Below, in pieces: positions 1-8,697 of a stretch of DNA of 64,000 nt (positions within the stretch are counted from its first letter, which is position 1; every line of letters begins with the position of its first letter). Source of the DNA: Halopseudomonas maritima. GTDB lineage: Bacteria; Pseudomonadota; Gammaproteobacteria; Pseudomonadales; Pseudomonadaceae. The stretch lies in NCBI RefSeq assembly GCF_021545785.1, contig NZ_CP079801.1, positions 1,612,001-1,676,000 of the forward strand, given 5' to 3'. Below the pieces are notes generated by a model. That model made no database searches. It was not told the origin of the DNA and saw only the letters and a list, made by a program, of their open reading frames with translations. A program made the position numbers and the translations under genes.

Positions 1-1
1 G

Positions 2-205
2 CTGCACCTGCTGATGAGACGCGCAGGTGAGGTACAGTCGCGCACCCAGATCATCTCGCTGGTGTGGGACATGAACTTTGACTGCGATACCAACGTGGTC
101 GATGTGTCTATTCGCCGCCTGCGCGCCAAAATCGACGACGCCTATGAACCCAAGCTGATTCACACCCTGCGCGGTGTCGGCTACGTGCTGGAGGTACGCG
201 ATTGA
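2..205 (+). CDS. OmpR-family response regulator, C-terminal end (copper/heavy-metal type), 5' truncated by window edge
   Basis: Only the last 67 codons are in the window; the frame is open through base 2, so the start lies upstream. The visible part is the winged-helix DNA-binding domain of an OmpR/PhoB regulator: the recognition region (NVVDVSIRRLRAKID) and the closing wing (IHTLRGVGYVLE) are typical. The next gene is a heavy-metal-type sensor kinase whose TTG start overlaps this stop codon, so the two form a translationally coupled pair. The CusR/CopR/IrlR subgroup is inferred from the partner kinase; the receiver domain is not visible. Confidence 0.88.
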   Translation: MHLLMRRAGEVQSRTQIISLVWDMNFDCDTNVVDVSIRRLRAKIDDAYEPKLIHTLRGVGYVLEVRD

Positions 206-1611
206 AACCTGCCACCTTGTCCGCCCGTCTGGGCCTGGGCTTCGCCGCCATGACCGGTGCGCTGGTGCTCGGCCTGGCAGCCCTGGCCTACTTCTCGCTA
301 AGCCACCAGCTGACCGCACGCGCCCTGGACAAGCTCGATGGCAAGTTGCGCCAGATCGACCATCTTCTCAGCGAAAACAACGTCACCCTGTCTCAGCTCA
401 AGAGCGATCCGCACAGCGTGCAGGACGTGCTGATCGGTCACGAAGAACTACACCTGACACTGCTGGATGCCAGCGAACCCGGCACGCCGCTGACAGGCAG
501 CGACACCCTGCTCTCGCCCCCCATCTCCCCGCGCCAGGCAGGCAACAACCAGGTGCGCTATTGGCACTGGGAGAACGCCCAGGGGCAACGCATCCTCACC
601 GGCTCACAACAAGTGCGCCTGCCCGATGGCAGCTCACTCTGGGTGCAACTGAGCTACGCCCGCGACAACGACACCCAGCTGCTCGCCGAGTACCTGCGCG
701 CGATGTTGCTGGCCTTGCCACTACTGGTCATTGGCATCAGCGCCGGTGCCTGGTGGCTGGCCCAACGCGGCCTGGCGCCACTGCGCCAGTTCCGGGCAGT
801 GACCGCACGCGTCTCGACCCAATACCTGTCGCACCGCATTCCGGCCGAGCGACTACCCCGCGAACTGGCCGAAGTCGCTGATAGCATCAACCATATGCTC
901 GAGCGCCTGGATGAGGGGGTGGGGCAGCTCGCGCAGTTTTCCGACGACCTGGCGCACGAGCTGCGTACCCCTATCAGCAACCTGTTGGGCAAGGCCCAGG
1001 TGACGCTGACACGGGAGCGCAGCCAACCCGAGTACCGTGAAGTGCTGGAAAGCTGCGTTGAGGAGCTGGAGCGTCTGGGACGCATCGTGACCGACATGCT
1101 CTTCCTCGCCCAGGCTGAGGCTCAGACAGCACCGCCGCAAGCCACCGAGGTCAAACTGCAGCATGAGGCGCAGCGCGTGATGGCGCTGCTGCAGGTGCTC
1201 GCCGACGAGCGCGGGGTGAGCCTGCAGCTACTGGGTGCAGCCGAGGTGACAGGGAACCAGCTCATGATCCAGCGCGCCCTTTCGAACCTGCTGCACAACG
1301 CCATCAATCACTGCGCCGAGGGCAGCCAGATCACACTGACCGTGGAGTCAGCCCCCAACGAGAAACGCATCAGCGTCACCAACACCGGCCCTGGCATCCA
1401 GGCCGACCAGTTGCCGCATCTGTTCGACCGTTTCTACCGGGTAGACTACGGCCGCGCCCGCAGCGCCGGCGGCACAGGGCTGGGTCTGGCCATCGTGCGA
1501 TCGATCATGCACCTGCACCACGGCGAGGTGGATGTCAGCAGTCAGCCACATGGCCCGACCACCTTCACCCTGCGCTTCCCCAATCCTCAGCGGCCGACGG
1601 AAACCCCCTGA
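202..1611 (+). CDS. Heavy-metal sensor histidine kinase (CusS/CopS type)
   Basis: This is a 469-aa inner-membrane sensor kinase. It has a TM helix at about residues 13-32, a periplasmic sensor region to about 165, a second TM at about 166-186, a HAMP linker, and an H-box with phospho-acceptor His252 (DLAHELRTPISN). The ATPase domain has an N-box (NLLHNAINH), G1 (TNTGPGI) and G2 (GGTGLGLAI). Periplasmic region length and order match CusS/CopS/IrlS kinases that sense copper or silver. The start is TTG, overlapping the regulator stop. The ligand is inferred from family only; no copper efflux genes follow immediately. A hairpin and a secreted-protein gene come next. Confidence 0.87.
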   Translation: MKPATLSARLGLGFAAMTGALVLGLAALAYFSLSHQLTARALDKLDGKLRQIDHLLSENNVTLSQLKSDPHSVQDVLIGHEELHLTLLDASEPGTPLTGSDTLLSPPISPRQAGNNQVRYWHWENAQGQRILTGSQQVRLPDGSSLWVQLSYARDNDTQLLAEYLRAMLLALPLLVIGISAGAWWLAQRGLAPLRQFRAVTARVSTQYLSHRIPAERLPRELAEVADSINHMLERLDEGVGQLAQFSDDLAHELRTPISNLLGKAQVTLTRERSQPEYREVLESCVEELERLGRIVTDMLFLAQAEAQTAPPQATEVKLQHEAQRVMALLQVLADERGVSLQLLGAAEVTGNQLMIQRALSNLLHNAINHCAEGSQITLTVESAPNEKRISVTNTGPGIQADQLPHLFDRFYRVDYGRARSAGGTGLGLAIVRSIMHLHHGEVDVSSQPHGPTTFTLRFPNPQRPTETP

Positions 1612-1679
1612 ATCAGGGTGCGCCACTGATGGCGTTTTGCTGTAAAGTCGCCACGCCCGTCAGAACAGACGCTGCCGAG

Positions 1680-1713
1680 CAGCTCTGCGTCAGCCATCAG
1701 CGCCGCAGAGCTG
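1680..1713. repeat. Inverted repeat / hairpin downstream of the sensor kinase
   Basis: A perfect 10-bp inverted repeat (CAGCTCTGCG / CGCAGAGCTG) with a 14-nt loop lies between the kinase stop and the next gene. There is no T-run after the stem, so it is either a weak terminator or a structure in the leader of the next gene. Confidence 0.5.
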
Positions 1714-1767
1714 GCAGCGAACCGGGCGCTTCACAGTGAGCGTGACCCCCTTTCAGGAGCAATGGAC

Positions 1768-2481
1768 ATGAACAGCAAACGCATCCAAGCAGGCCTTATC
1801 GGTCTGATCGCCACCGGCCTGCTGGCCACCGGCCAAGCCCAGGCATTTGGCCTGGACACTCTCAAGTCGGTCGCTGGCGCGGCACTGAACACCGCGACCC
1901 AAGGCGATAGCAGCACCGATACCGCAGCGCTGGACCAGCAGCACAGCGACCTGATGCTGCGCTTCAATGCCAGCATGAACAACATGCTGATTGCCCAGGC
2001 CAAAACCCTGCAGGCCACCGGCAACACCGATGCAGCAACCCAGACGCTGAATGCTGCCCAGCAGTACGCCGTTGGCGGCGTCAGCGACTCCGACGCTATC
2101 TTGCGTGACACCCAGCTGACCAGCACCAACCAGCAACTGATTCAGAATGCCCTGAGCCAGGCCGCCGCCATGAGCGGTGAGAACCGCGCCGCCCTGATCG
2201 AGGCGATCCCGTACTACACTGCCGGCATCCAGGAGGGGAGCAAGCTGAGTGGCGCCTTCACCCAGTGGATCAACAACGCTCAAGGTGCCGCCGGCTCGCT
2301 GCTGTCCAACCCCATGGCCGCTGCGCAGTTGACCAGCAGCCTGGGCGACGCCACGACCATCGCCCGCAACCTGCCGGCGCTGCTGTCTGCCTGGTCTGGC
2401 ACCTCGCGATCGTTCATGTCCTACGCCAGCGCCAACCAGCTGGATGTCAGCACCTTGCAAACCGCGCTGACCAGCAACTGA
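1768..2481 (+). CDS. Secreted protein of unknown function
   Basis: A 237-aa protein with a clear Sec signal peptide (positive N-terminus, hydrophobic stretch, cleavage near AQA-FG). The mature part is rich in Ala, Gln, Asn, Thr and Ser and looks mainly alpha-helical, with no Cys, no lipobox and no catalytic motif I recognise. I chose the second ATG because the AGGAG motif sits at normal distance from it; the ATG two codons upstream is too close. It is probably periplasmic. It stands alone between a kinase and an SDR gene. No function is assigned. Confidence 0.75.
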   Translation: MNSKRIQAGLIGLIATGLLATGQAQAFGLDTLKSVAGAALNTATQGDSSTDTAALDQQHSDLMLRFNASMNNMLIAQAKTLQATGNTDAATQTLNAAQQYAVGGVSDSDAILRDTQLTSTNQQLIQNALSQAAAMSGENRAALIEAIPYYTAGIQEGSKLSGAFTQWINNAQGAAGSLLSNPMAAAQLTSSLGDATTIARNLPALLSAWSGTSRSFMSYASANQLDVSTLQTALTSN

Positions 2482-2622
2482 GCTGATTGCAGGCGCAGTG
2501 CCAGCCACTGGCCTGCGCCCTCGGCCAACTGTCACCCGCGTGACAGTCTCCGTGACAGGGCTGGGCATAAGGTGGGCCTCCCCGGGCCGCTGCCGCCCGC
2601 TCAACAACGGAGAACAACAATC
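2482..2622. other. Intergenic region with hairpin and repeated GTGACA motifs
   Basis: After the secreted-protein stop there is a GC-rich hairpin (GGCGCAG ... CTGCGCC) that could terminate transcription. At 2530-2557 a TGTCAC is followed by two GTGACA copies 13 bp apart, giving a small inverted plus direct repeat just upstream of the SDR gene. It may be an operator; the regulator is unknown. Confidence 0.35.
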
Positions 2623-3477
2623 ATGAGCTTTGCTTCCCGCGTAGTCTGGATTACCGGCGCCTCGTCGGGCATCGGTGAGGCCCTGTCCCGAGCGCTGCTG
2701 GCCGACGGCGCCGCCGTCATTCTGTCCGGTCGCCGGGTCGAGGCGCTGCAGCAGCTCGCCGCGCTGGCACCTGAACGCACGTTGGTGCTGCCCTTCGAGA
2801 CCACCGACTACGACCGCCTGCCGGCACTGGTGGAGCAAGCCTGGGCCTGGCAAGGCCGCATCGACCTGCTGATCAACAACGCCGGCATCAGCCAGCGCAG
2901 CCTGGCGCTGGACACCCGCTTCGACGTCTACCGCCAACTGATCGAGATCGACTATCTGGCCCCTGTGGCCCTGACCCAGCTGCTGTTGCCGCGTCTGGTG
3001 GAGCAGGGCAGCGGCCAGCTGGCGGTGGTCAGTTCGGTGGCCGGTAAGGTCGGCGCCCCCCTGCGCACCGGCTATTGCGGCGCCAAGCACGCCGTGGTCG
3101 GCTACTTCGAAGCGCTGCGAGCCGAAGTCGAGCAGGCCTACGGCATTGGCGTCAGCGTGATCCTGCCGGGCTCAGTGCGCACCGCCATCGCCAGCAACGC
3201 ACTAGAGGGCAGCGGCACCGCGCGCGGGCGCTCGGACACCAATATCGACAATGGCATCGACCCGGATGACGCCGCTCGCACCATCCTTGACGGTCTGCAG
3301 CAGCGTCAACACGACATCATCGTCGCCCAAGGCATGGAGCTGGCCGCGCTGCAGATGCGTGCCGCTGATCCGGAACGCACCTTTGCCTTTACCGCCGCCG
3401 AGGGTGCCAAACTGGCGCAGCAACGCGACGAACTCGGCGCTGGCGCTTCCATCGACCCCAATGCTGTGAACCAGTAG
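2623..3477 (+). CDS. Short-chain dehydrogenase/reductase (classical SDR)
   Basis: A 284-aa cytosolic oxidoreductase. The Rossmann dinucleotide motif TGASSGIG is near residue 10, the NNAG motif (INNAGIS) near 86, the catalytic Ser in VVSSVAG near 140, and the YxxxK pair (YCGAKHA) near 155. The start is the ATG after ACGGAGAACAAC; an in-frame upstream codon is possible but lacks a ribosome site. The C-terminus resembles DhbA/YohF-like SDRs acting on lipid-like or small carbonyl substrates, but the substrate cannot be read from sequence. It is a single-gene unit. Confidence 0.9.
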   Translation: MSFASRVVWITGASSGIGEALSRALLADGAAVILSGRRVEALQQLAALAPERTLVLPFETTDYDRLPALVEQAWAWQGRIDLLINNAGISQRSLALDTRFDVYRQLIEIDYLAPVALTQLLLPRLVEQGSGQLAVVSSVAGKVGAPLRTGYCGAKHAVVGYFEALRAEVEQAYGIGVSVILPGSVRTAIASNALEGSGTARGRSDTNIDNGIDPDDAARTILDGLQQRQHDIIVAQGMELAALQMRAADPERTFAFTAAEGAKLAQQRDELGAGASIDPNAVNQ

Positions 3478-3519
3478 GCGTGGCGGGTTGCAAAAAGCAG
3501 GTCTAAGGTGAATCAAGCA

Positions 3520-3542
3520 GCGCATCACGGGGTGTGATGCGC
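3520..3542. terminator. Hairpin after the SDR gene
   Basis: A perfect 9-bp stem (GCGCATCAC / GTGATGCGC) with a 5-nt loop lies between the SDR stop and the lipoprotein start. There is no T-run, so termination is possible but not certain. Confidence 0.5.
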
Positions 3543-3567
3543 GCTGTATGCACAAGGAGTGTTATCC

Positions 3568-3777
3568 ATGAAACACCTGCTATTGGCGTTGGTCTGTGCA
3601 ACCGCTCTGGCTGGTTGCTCCAGTGAGTACATCATCAGTACCAACGATGGCCAGATGATCGCTACCGACAACAAACCCAAACTGGATCCGGATTCGGGCA
3701 TGTACATCTTCAAGGATGCCGAAGGCCGCGAGCAGGCTATCCCCTCTTCCAGCGTCAAGCAGGTAATGGAACGCTGA
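3568..3777 (+). CDS. Small YgdI/YgdR-type lipoprotein
   Basis: A 69-aa lipoprotein with a short hydrophobic signal and lipobox LAGC; the mature protein starts at Cys about residue 17. The body (YIISTNDGQMIATDNKPKLDPDSGMYIFKDAEGREQAIP) is the compact SH3-like DUF903 fold of enterobacterial YgdI/YgdR. The ATG follows AAGGAG at good distance; an in-frame GTG three codons earlier is less likely. It is probably anchored in the outer membrane. The family has no established biochemical role. Confidence 0.88.
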   Translation: MKHLLLALVCATALAGCSSEYIISTNDGQMIATDNKPKLDPDSGMYIFKDAEGREQAIPSSSVKQVMER

Positions 3778-3783
3778 GAGAGC

Positions 3784-3806
3784 TGCGCCCTGCAAAGCAG
3801 GGCGCA
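3784..3806. terminator. Bidirectional hairpin terminator between convergent genes
   Basis: A 10-bp perfect stem (TGCGCCCTGC / GCAGGGCGCA) with an AAA loop sits between the lipoprotein gene and the convergent gene ending at 3821. Confidence 0.65.
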
Positions 3807-3820
3807 ATGCCTGAATCCGC

Positions 3821-4237
3821 TCAGCGCGACTCCAGCGCACCCTGCACCTGCTGTCGATAAGCCTGCCACTCAAACCAGAACGGTCCCAGTCCGCGATAAT
3901 CACGCTGCGGCCAGCCGCCAATGCGCCAGAGCACCCAGTCACCACACAGCTGCGTGTCGGCATACAACTGCGAGCAATCCACATCACCGCAGCGACAACC
4001 CAGCAGTATCAGCCGCGCCGCCTGACCTTGGGCGCTGCGTTGCCAACTGGTCAGCGAATACCAATCCACATCAGCGGCGAGCAGAAAGTCCTCAGCAAAC
4101 GGATGGTAATCGCAGGCCAGCTCATAGTCGCGCACCCAGGCGGTCAAGGGCTGGTCGTCGACCAGCACCTGCAAGCGTCGGCCAGACGCCTCAGCGTCCT
4201 GTCCGCCGGCTTGCCAGCAGAGCGTTAAGCTGTTCAC
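3821..4237 (-). CDS. Conserved-type hypothetical protein, last gene of the TonB-receptor operon
   Basis: A 138-aa protein with no signal peptide or TM helix. It has a Cys-rich stretch (GCRCGDVDC) and several Trp/Tyr residues (DWYSLTSWQ, FWFEWQAY). I chose the GTG start because GGGGGAGG precedes it at the right distance; a longer reading would overlap the upstream gene. The start is 28 bp after the PepSY gene stop, so it is probably co-transcribed with it. I do not recognise the family. The Cys cluster might bind metal, but this is speculation. Confidence 0.7.
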   Translation of the reverse strand: MNSLTLCWQAGGQDAEASGRRLQVLVDDQPLTAWVRDYELACDYHPFAEDFLLAADVDWYSLTSWQRSAQGQAARLILLGCRCGDVDCSQLYADTQLCGDWVLWRIGGWPQRDYRGLGPFWFEWQAYRQQVQGALESR

Positions 4238-4265
4238 CGCCTCCCCCTTTTTGCCGACGTTAAGG

Positions 4266-5762
4266 CTAGCCAGTATAAACCCGCTGCCCCGCGGCACGGC
4301 CCGACCTCGCCAACCGCCCGCGCCGTCGGTCCCGCCTGCGCAAACGACGCCACCCCAGCACGGCACCGCTGATGCTGATCAGCAAGCCGCCCAGACTGAA
4401 GCCAACCATCCAGATATCCCACAACGGACGACGCTGCAGCAGCGGCAGCCAATCCCAACTGTGCAGCAATGCAAACAACACCCTCGAAACCCGCCGCGCC
4501 GGCGTGCTCTGGCTCAGCAACGCACCGGTGGCAGGGTCCACTTCCACCCAGCGGCCATCATCAAAGCGTGCCCGCAGCACCGGCAGCGGCTTGGGCAAAT
4601 GCCCCAGCATGCTGTGTTCGGCTCGCGGGTAATAGTAGAAGTCGTACTCGCTCAGCCAGTCGAACTGCACCTGGCGGGCCGGGGCCATGGCCGCGATAGC
4701 ACCATGCAACAGCTCAACGGGCAGCTGCGCCACCGGTTGGCCGTTGTGCGCATCAAGCACCCGCTGCTCGCCGTCGGCACTGCGCGCGGTGACCCAGTAG
4801 CGACCGGCCACCTGCCGCCACTGCAGCTCAACCGGTCGCCAGCCGTTGGCCTGAAACTGGCGCAACAGCGACTGGGTGCCCGTCTGCGGCGCCGCCGGTG
4901 CGCCACTGAAAGCCGCCACGTCCAGCGCTGCGCGCTGGCTGAAGATGCCCCAGGGGTTCATCGACATCAGCCCACTGAAAATCCAGCCCACCAGCAGCGC
5001 CCCGGCCACCAGCCCGGTCACATGGTGCCAACGCGCCCAGCCGCTGTACGGCGAGTGACTGCCATTGCGATAGGGCCGGCGACGCCAGCGCAACACACCC
5101 AGCACCATGCCCAGCAGCGCCATCAGGGTGGCGATCAGCGACAGCCAGATTACGGTATCGCTCCAGATCGGCTGCAGCGCATTGCCGCGCAGCGGATAGA
5201 GCCAGTGAATCCAGGTGCCGACCCAGTTCCACACCCGCTCGGTGCCGCTGGCATCGCGCACCACCGCGCCGGTCTGGCTGGAGACATAGATCAGCCGACG
5301 CTCTGCGTCGTGCAGGGCGATGCGATAGAGCGGTCGATGGGCATCCAGCCCGCGCGAATGCGTCCAGGCGTCCTCATCGATCAGCGCCTGCAGTTCAGCC
5401 GACGCCGCCGGCGCAAACTGCGCAGCAGCGGCCAGCGCCTGCCTTGCATCCACCGGGCCTAGAGGCTGCGCCGAGCGGGCATCCAGCACCACCGGCGCCT
5501 GGTCCGGGCGTGGCAGCAGATAGACCGGCTGGCCAGCGATGCTGCTCAGCGTCAGCCCATCGGGCCAGCTTGCCCCGGCTTGCAGGGGCGCTGCGCAACA
5601 ATCGGTCAGCGGCAAGGCAGGCAGGTGCGCCAGGTGTTCACGCGGCGTCAGCTTGGGATAGCCAACGTAGAGCATCACCATGCCGGAGAAGAACCACATG
5701 GCCATGAACAGGCACACAGCGATCCCCAGCCAGCGATGCCACAGATACAGATAGCGTTTCAT
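4266..5762 (-). CDS. PepSY-associated transmembrane (PepSY_TM) protein, iron-uptake associated
   Basis: A 498-aa inner-membrane protein. It begins with a TM helix carrying the family signature (LWHRWLGIAVCLFMAMWFFSGMVML). A long periplasmic PepSY region follows, then paired TM helices (WLSLIATLMALLGMVLGVL; GLVAGALLVGWIFSGLMSM), and a last helix near the C-terminus (WMVGFSLGGLLISISGAVLGW). Members of this family (PiuB/FsqB-like) sit beside siderophore receptors, and some have been linked to reductive iron release at the inner membrane. Here it lies 43 bp downstream of a TonB-dependent siderophore receptor. The enzymatic role is inferred from family and context. Confidence 0.88.
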   Translation of the reverse strand: MKRYLYLWHRWLGIAVCLFMAMWFFSGMVMLYVGYPKLTPREHLAHLPALPLTDCCAAPLQAGASWPDGLTLSSIAGQPVYLLPRPDQAPVVLDARSAQPLGPVDARQALAAAAQFAPAASAELQALIDEDAWTHSRGLDAHRPLYRIALHDAERRLIYVSSQTGAVVRDASGTERVWNWVGTWIHWLYPLRGNALQPIWSDTVIWLSLIATLMALLGMVLGVLRWRRRPYRNGSHSPYSGWARWHHVTGLVAGALLVGWIFSGLMSMNPWGIFSQRAALDVAAFSGAPAAPQTGTQSLLRQFQANGWRPVELQWRQVAGRYWVTARSADGEQRVLDAHNGQPVAQLPVELLHGAIAAMAPARQVQFDWLSEYDFYYYPRAEHSMLGHLPKPLPVLRARFDDGRWVEVDPATGALLSQSTPARRVSRVLFALLHSWDWLPLLQRRPLWDIWMVGFSLGGLLISISGAVLGWRRLRRRDRRRGRLARSGRAAGQRVYTG

Positions 5763-5805
5763 CAGGGTCTCCTGGCCGCCGACCGCAAGGCCGGCGGCGT
5801 TTGCG

Positions 5806-7980
5806 TCAGAAGCGCGTCTGCAAACTTAGCTCGACGCTGCGCGGCGCACCCAGATAGAGCATGCTGCTGCCGGCCTGACGGGCGTATATCTCGTCGGTCA
5901 GGTTGCGCCCGCGCAGGGTCAGCTCGGTCTCAGCGCTGAGCTGGTAGCGCACATGCGCCCCAAACAGCGTGTAGGACGGCACCCACCGGGTGTTGGCCGA
6001 GTCGGCATAAACCGAGGACACATAACGGGTATCCAGCCCCAGCTCCCAGTCGCTGCGCGGCGCCCAGCTCAGCCAGAGGTTGGCGACCCGTTTGGGTACG
6101 TTGCTCGGCCGATTGCCCGCGTAGGACACCGCGCTGCCGCCGACGTTGGCGTTGAACTCGTCGTACTCGGCATCGACCCAGGCCATGTTGCCCTCGGCGC
6201 GCACGCTGTCGGTGACCTGCAGCGCCGCTGCCAGCTCGATACCCCGGGCCGACTGCTTGCCGACCGGCAGGGTCTGACCGGGGTTGTTCGGGTCCGCGGT
6301 GGCGAGGTCTTCACGCTCCAACCGATACAGCGACACGGTGGCCGAGCCGCGACCGTTCAACAGGTCCAGCTTGCTGCCGATCTCCCATTGCTCGCCGGTG
6401 GTCAGGTCAAAGTCCTGCACCTGGCTGAAGCTGGCGGTGGTGAGAATGCCGGAGGGCGGGTCCGCCGCAGTGCTGTACTGCACGTAGACGTTGGCTACCG
6501 GCGTGAGCTGGTAGACCAGGCCCAGACGGCCAGTGGTCGGCTCGTAGTTCTGGCTGAAGAACGCCGGGTTGCTCGCTGAGGGCGCCTGGTGGTTGGTCAC
6601 CTCCAGGTCAATCCAGTCGTGGCGCAGGGCGCTGATCAGCGCCAGCCGGTCGGTCAGCTCGGTGCGGTTTTCCAGATACAGCGCCCAGGTATCCAGCTCG
6701 TTGGTGCGCTGCGGATTATGGCCGGGCGTCATGCCGGGAATGTCGTAGAACTGGCCCGGAGCAAAGTTATCCGGGTCTACCACGTCAAACACCGCCGAGA
6801 TTGAACGCGGGTAACGGGTCTGCACGTTGTGACTGTAATCCAGCCCCAGCGACCAGTCGCTGCGCCGGGACCAGAGCATGCCTTCATGCAGCAGATCGAC
6901 ACGGTTACCGTTGAGTTCCTGATCATGGCGTTGCAGCAAGGCGGCGGAGCGGCTGATCTGGCTGTTGTCGGCGGTATAGGTGTAACGCTCCAGATTGCGA
7001 TAATCACGCTGGGTGTTGTAGTGGTAGAAGGTGTTGCGCAGCCGAGTGTGGTCGCTCAGCTGATACTCGGTGATCGAGCGTAGCCAGCGCACCCGCTGCT
7101 CGTAACGCCCGTCCTCGACGTTGTAGTTCTCGAAGCGGCGGCTATCGTCGATCTTCATCTCGCCACCCAATGGCTGCAGCGCTGGCGTGCCCCAGTAGGG
7201 GCTATCCACCTGCTCGTTCTGATATTCCAGCGCCAGCGTGTGCGACAGCCGTTCGTTGAAGTCAGTGCGCAGCGACAGCGCGCCGGTAAAGGCGCTGCGT
7301 TCTTCCCGGTCAGCCCAGCCGTTGCTGTCGGTCTGGCTGATATCCAGCCGCAGGGTGTTGCGCACCGGCCCCTCGCTCAGCACCTGATTGATGCCCAGTG
7401 CCAGCTCGCTGCTATCAAAGCTGCCATAGCGGATGCGCGCCTCGCGGAAGGACTCGGCAGGGTCCGGCAACTTGGTGATGTAGTTGATCGAACCGCCAAC
7501 CCCGCCCGCGCCGTTGAGAAAGCTGGAGGCGCCACCAATGGCCTCAACCCGGTCAAAGATCCAGCTGTCGACCGGGCGCGCGGCAATGCTGTCGTACTGC
7601 ACGGTGATGCCATTGAACATCTGCGTCACCTGCGAGCCGGTAAAGCCACGCCAGGAGACAAAGCCGGCCTGACCGGGCGGCGAGGCAGCAGTGACCCCGG
7701 GCACACCGGAAAGCATGTCCTGGGTATCCAGCGCATCACGCTGTTCAATCTGCTCACGGCCGACGACGCTGACCGAGGCAGGGGTGTCGCGCACGCTGAG
7801 CCCCAGACGCGAGCCTGACTCGGCGGGGGTATCCAATTGCAAGGCGTTATCCTGGCCTTGCTGACCGGTGATCAGCAGCGCAGGCAGTTCGGTAGTTCGC
7901 TCAGTGGTCTGCTCGGCGGCAGCCAGGGTAAAGGGCGCACACAGCAGCGCGCCAACGTACAACGGGTAAGTCGATTTCAT
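5806..7980 (-). CDS. TonB-dependent siderophore receptor
   Basis: A 724-aa outer-membrane receptor. A signal peptide ends near residue 20 (TLAAAEQ). The plug domain (RDTPASVSVVGREQI ... RVEAIGGASSFLNGAGGVGGSINYITK) is followed by a 22-strand barrel ending in aromatic Phe (LSLQTRF). The plug wording is that of the siderophore subfamily (FhuE/FoxA/FpvA group). The ATG at 7980 is preferred over an upstream one because AGGA precedes it at 8-9 bases and it begins the signal peptide. The siderophore cannot be named. There is no Fur box in the 87 bp upstream; the operon promoter is probably before 8697. Confidence 0.92.
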   Translation of the reverse strand: MKSTYPLYVGALLCAPFTLAAAEQTTERTTELPALLITGQQGQDNALQLDTPAESGSRLGLSVRDTPASVSVVGREQIEQRDALDTQDMLSGVPGVTAASPPGQAGFVSWRGFTGSQVTQMFNGITVQYDSIAARPVDSWIFDRVEAIGGASSFLNGAGGVGGSINYITKLPDPAESFREARIRYGSFDSSELALGINQVLSEGPVRNTLRLDISQTDSNGWADREERSAFTGALSLRTDFNERLSHTLALEYQNEQVDSPYWGTPALQPLGGEMKIDDSRRFENYNVEDGRYEQRVRWLRSITEYQLSDHTRLRNTFYHYNTQRDYRNLERYTYTADNSQISRSAALLQRHDQELNGNRVDLLHEGMLWSRRSDWSLGLDYSHNVQTRYPRSISAVFDVVDPDNFAPGQFYDIPGMTPGHNPQRTNELDTWALYLENRTELTDRLALISALRHDWIDLEVTNHQAPSASNPAFFSQNYEPTTGRLGLVYQLTPVANVYVQYSTAADPPSGILTTASFSQVQDFDLTTGEQWEIGSKLDLLNGRGSATVSLYRLEREDLATADPNNPGQTLPVGKQSARGIELAAALQVTDSVRAEGNMAWVDAEYDEFNANVGGSAVSYAGNRPSNVPKRVANLWLSWAPRSDWELGLDTRYVSSVYADSANTRWVPSYTLFGAHVRYQLSAETELTLRGRNLTDEIYARQAGSSMLYLGAPRSVELSLQTRF

Positions 7981-8067
7981 GCAGGGCATTCCTGACAGGT
8001 ACACGGGCTCGCGCGCGCTCAGCTTCTGCTGCGGACAGCGCGACACGAATGCAAAAGGGGGTACAGG

Positions 8068-8439
8068 TCAGAACGCCGGCGAGGCGCGGGGATTGGCTGA
8101 GGGCCAGAGATAACGAGGGTGGGGAAGATAACTGCCCAAAGGTGGGCGCAGACGCTGGGGGCGGCGCAGCAGGCCCAACCAGGCCAGGGCAAACAGCAGC
8201 CCCATGCCCAGCACCACGGCGCACACCGGGCACTTGACCGCCAGCATGCCAGCGCCGGAGGCGTCGCCGTCATTCAGGTTGATCATGCCGCTGCCCAAGG
8301 AGCAAAACACGATACCCGCGCCGCTCAGATCAAGCCCCAACATCTGTCCGTGCGCCAGACCACAGGTCGGCACATTCAGCAGCAGGCTGGCATAGAGCAG
8401 CCAGGCAGTAAGGGATCGGCGGGCGGGGCTCAGCGTCAT
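8068..8439 (-). CDS. DUF2946 family membrane protein
   Basis: A 123-aa protein with a signal-like N-terminal helix, a conserved CPVC motif (VKCPVCAVV), a second TM helix, and the family's C-terminal WPSANPRASPAF signature. DUF2946 genes are commonly found next to TonB receptors and PepSY proteins for copper or iron. It is first or second in the operon leading into the receptor, 87 bp away. The CxxC could bind metal. The start was placed at the internal ATG that begins the hydrophobic helix. Confidence 0.83.
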   Translation of the reverse strand: MTLSPARRSLTAWLLYASLLLNVPTCGLAHGQMLGLDLSGAGIVFCSLGSGMINLNDGDASGAGMLAVKCPVCAVVLGMGLLFALAWLGLLRRPQRLRPPLGSYLPHPRYLWPSANPRASPAF

Positions 8440-8541
8440 GGCGGCAGTGTAGCAGCAGCACAGCCGGGCCGGCAGTGCTGCGACGAAAGATCGCAGCGAC
8501 CTACTGAGACCAGGCAATAAACCAGGGCAGGGAGCGCGACG

Positions 8542-8697
8542 TCAGAAACGACTGAAGATATCGGCGAAGGGGGCGACCGGAATACCGGCGATGGTTTGCG
8601 CCGCCAACTCGGACTGGGCCGATGCCAGCAGGCTGGCAACACAGAGCCCCATGGCGACCACGCCGGGCAGCAGCCAGGCAGAATAGCGAGGATTCAT
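8542..8697 (-). CDS. 51-aa predicted membrane or exported peptide
   Basis: A short frame with a strong start: AAGGAG six bases before ATG. The product begins MNPRYSAWLLPGVVAMGLCV and then continues as SLLASAQSELAAQTIAGIP, ending in VAPFADIFSRF. One hydrophobic helix (about residues 8-26) is followed by a short tail, which fits an exported peptide or single-span membrane peptide. It is 102 bp upstream of the DUF2946 gene on the same strand, so it may open the metal-uptake operon. The family is not recognised. Confidence 0.62.
   Translation of the reverse strand: MNPRYSAWLLPGVVAMGLCVASLLASAQSELAAQTIAGIPVAPFADIFSRF

Noticed and set aside
1753..3090. A 445-codon minus-strand frame across two genes
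   Set aside because: It spans opposite the secreted protein and the SDR gene, and its product is low-complexity Gln/Gly-rich without motifs.
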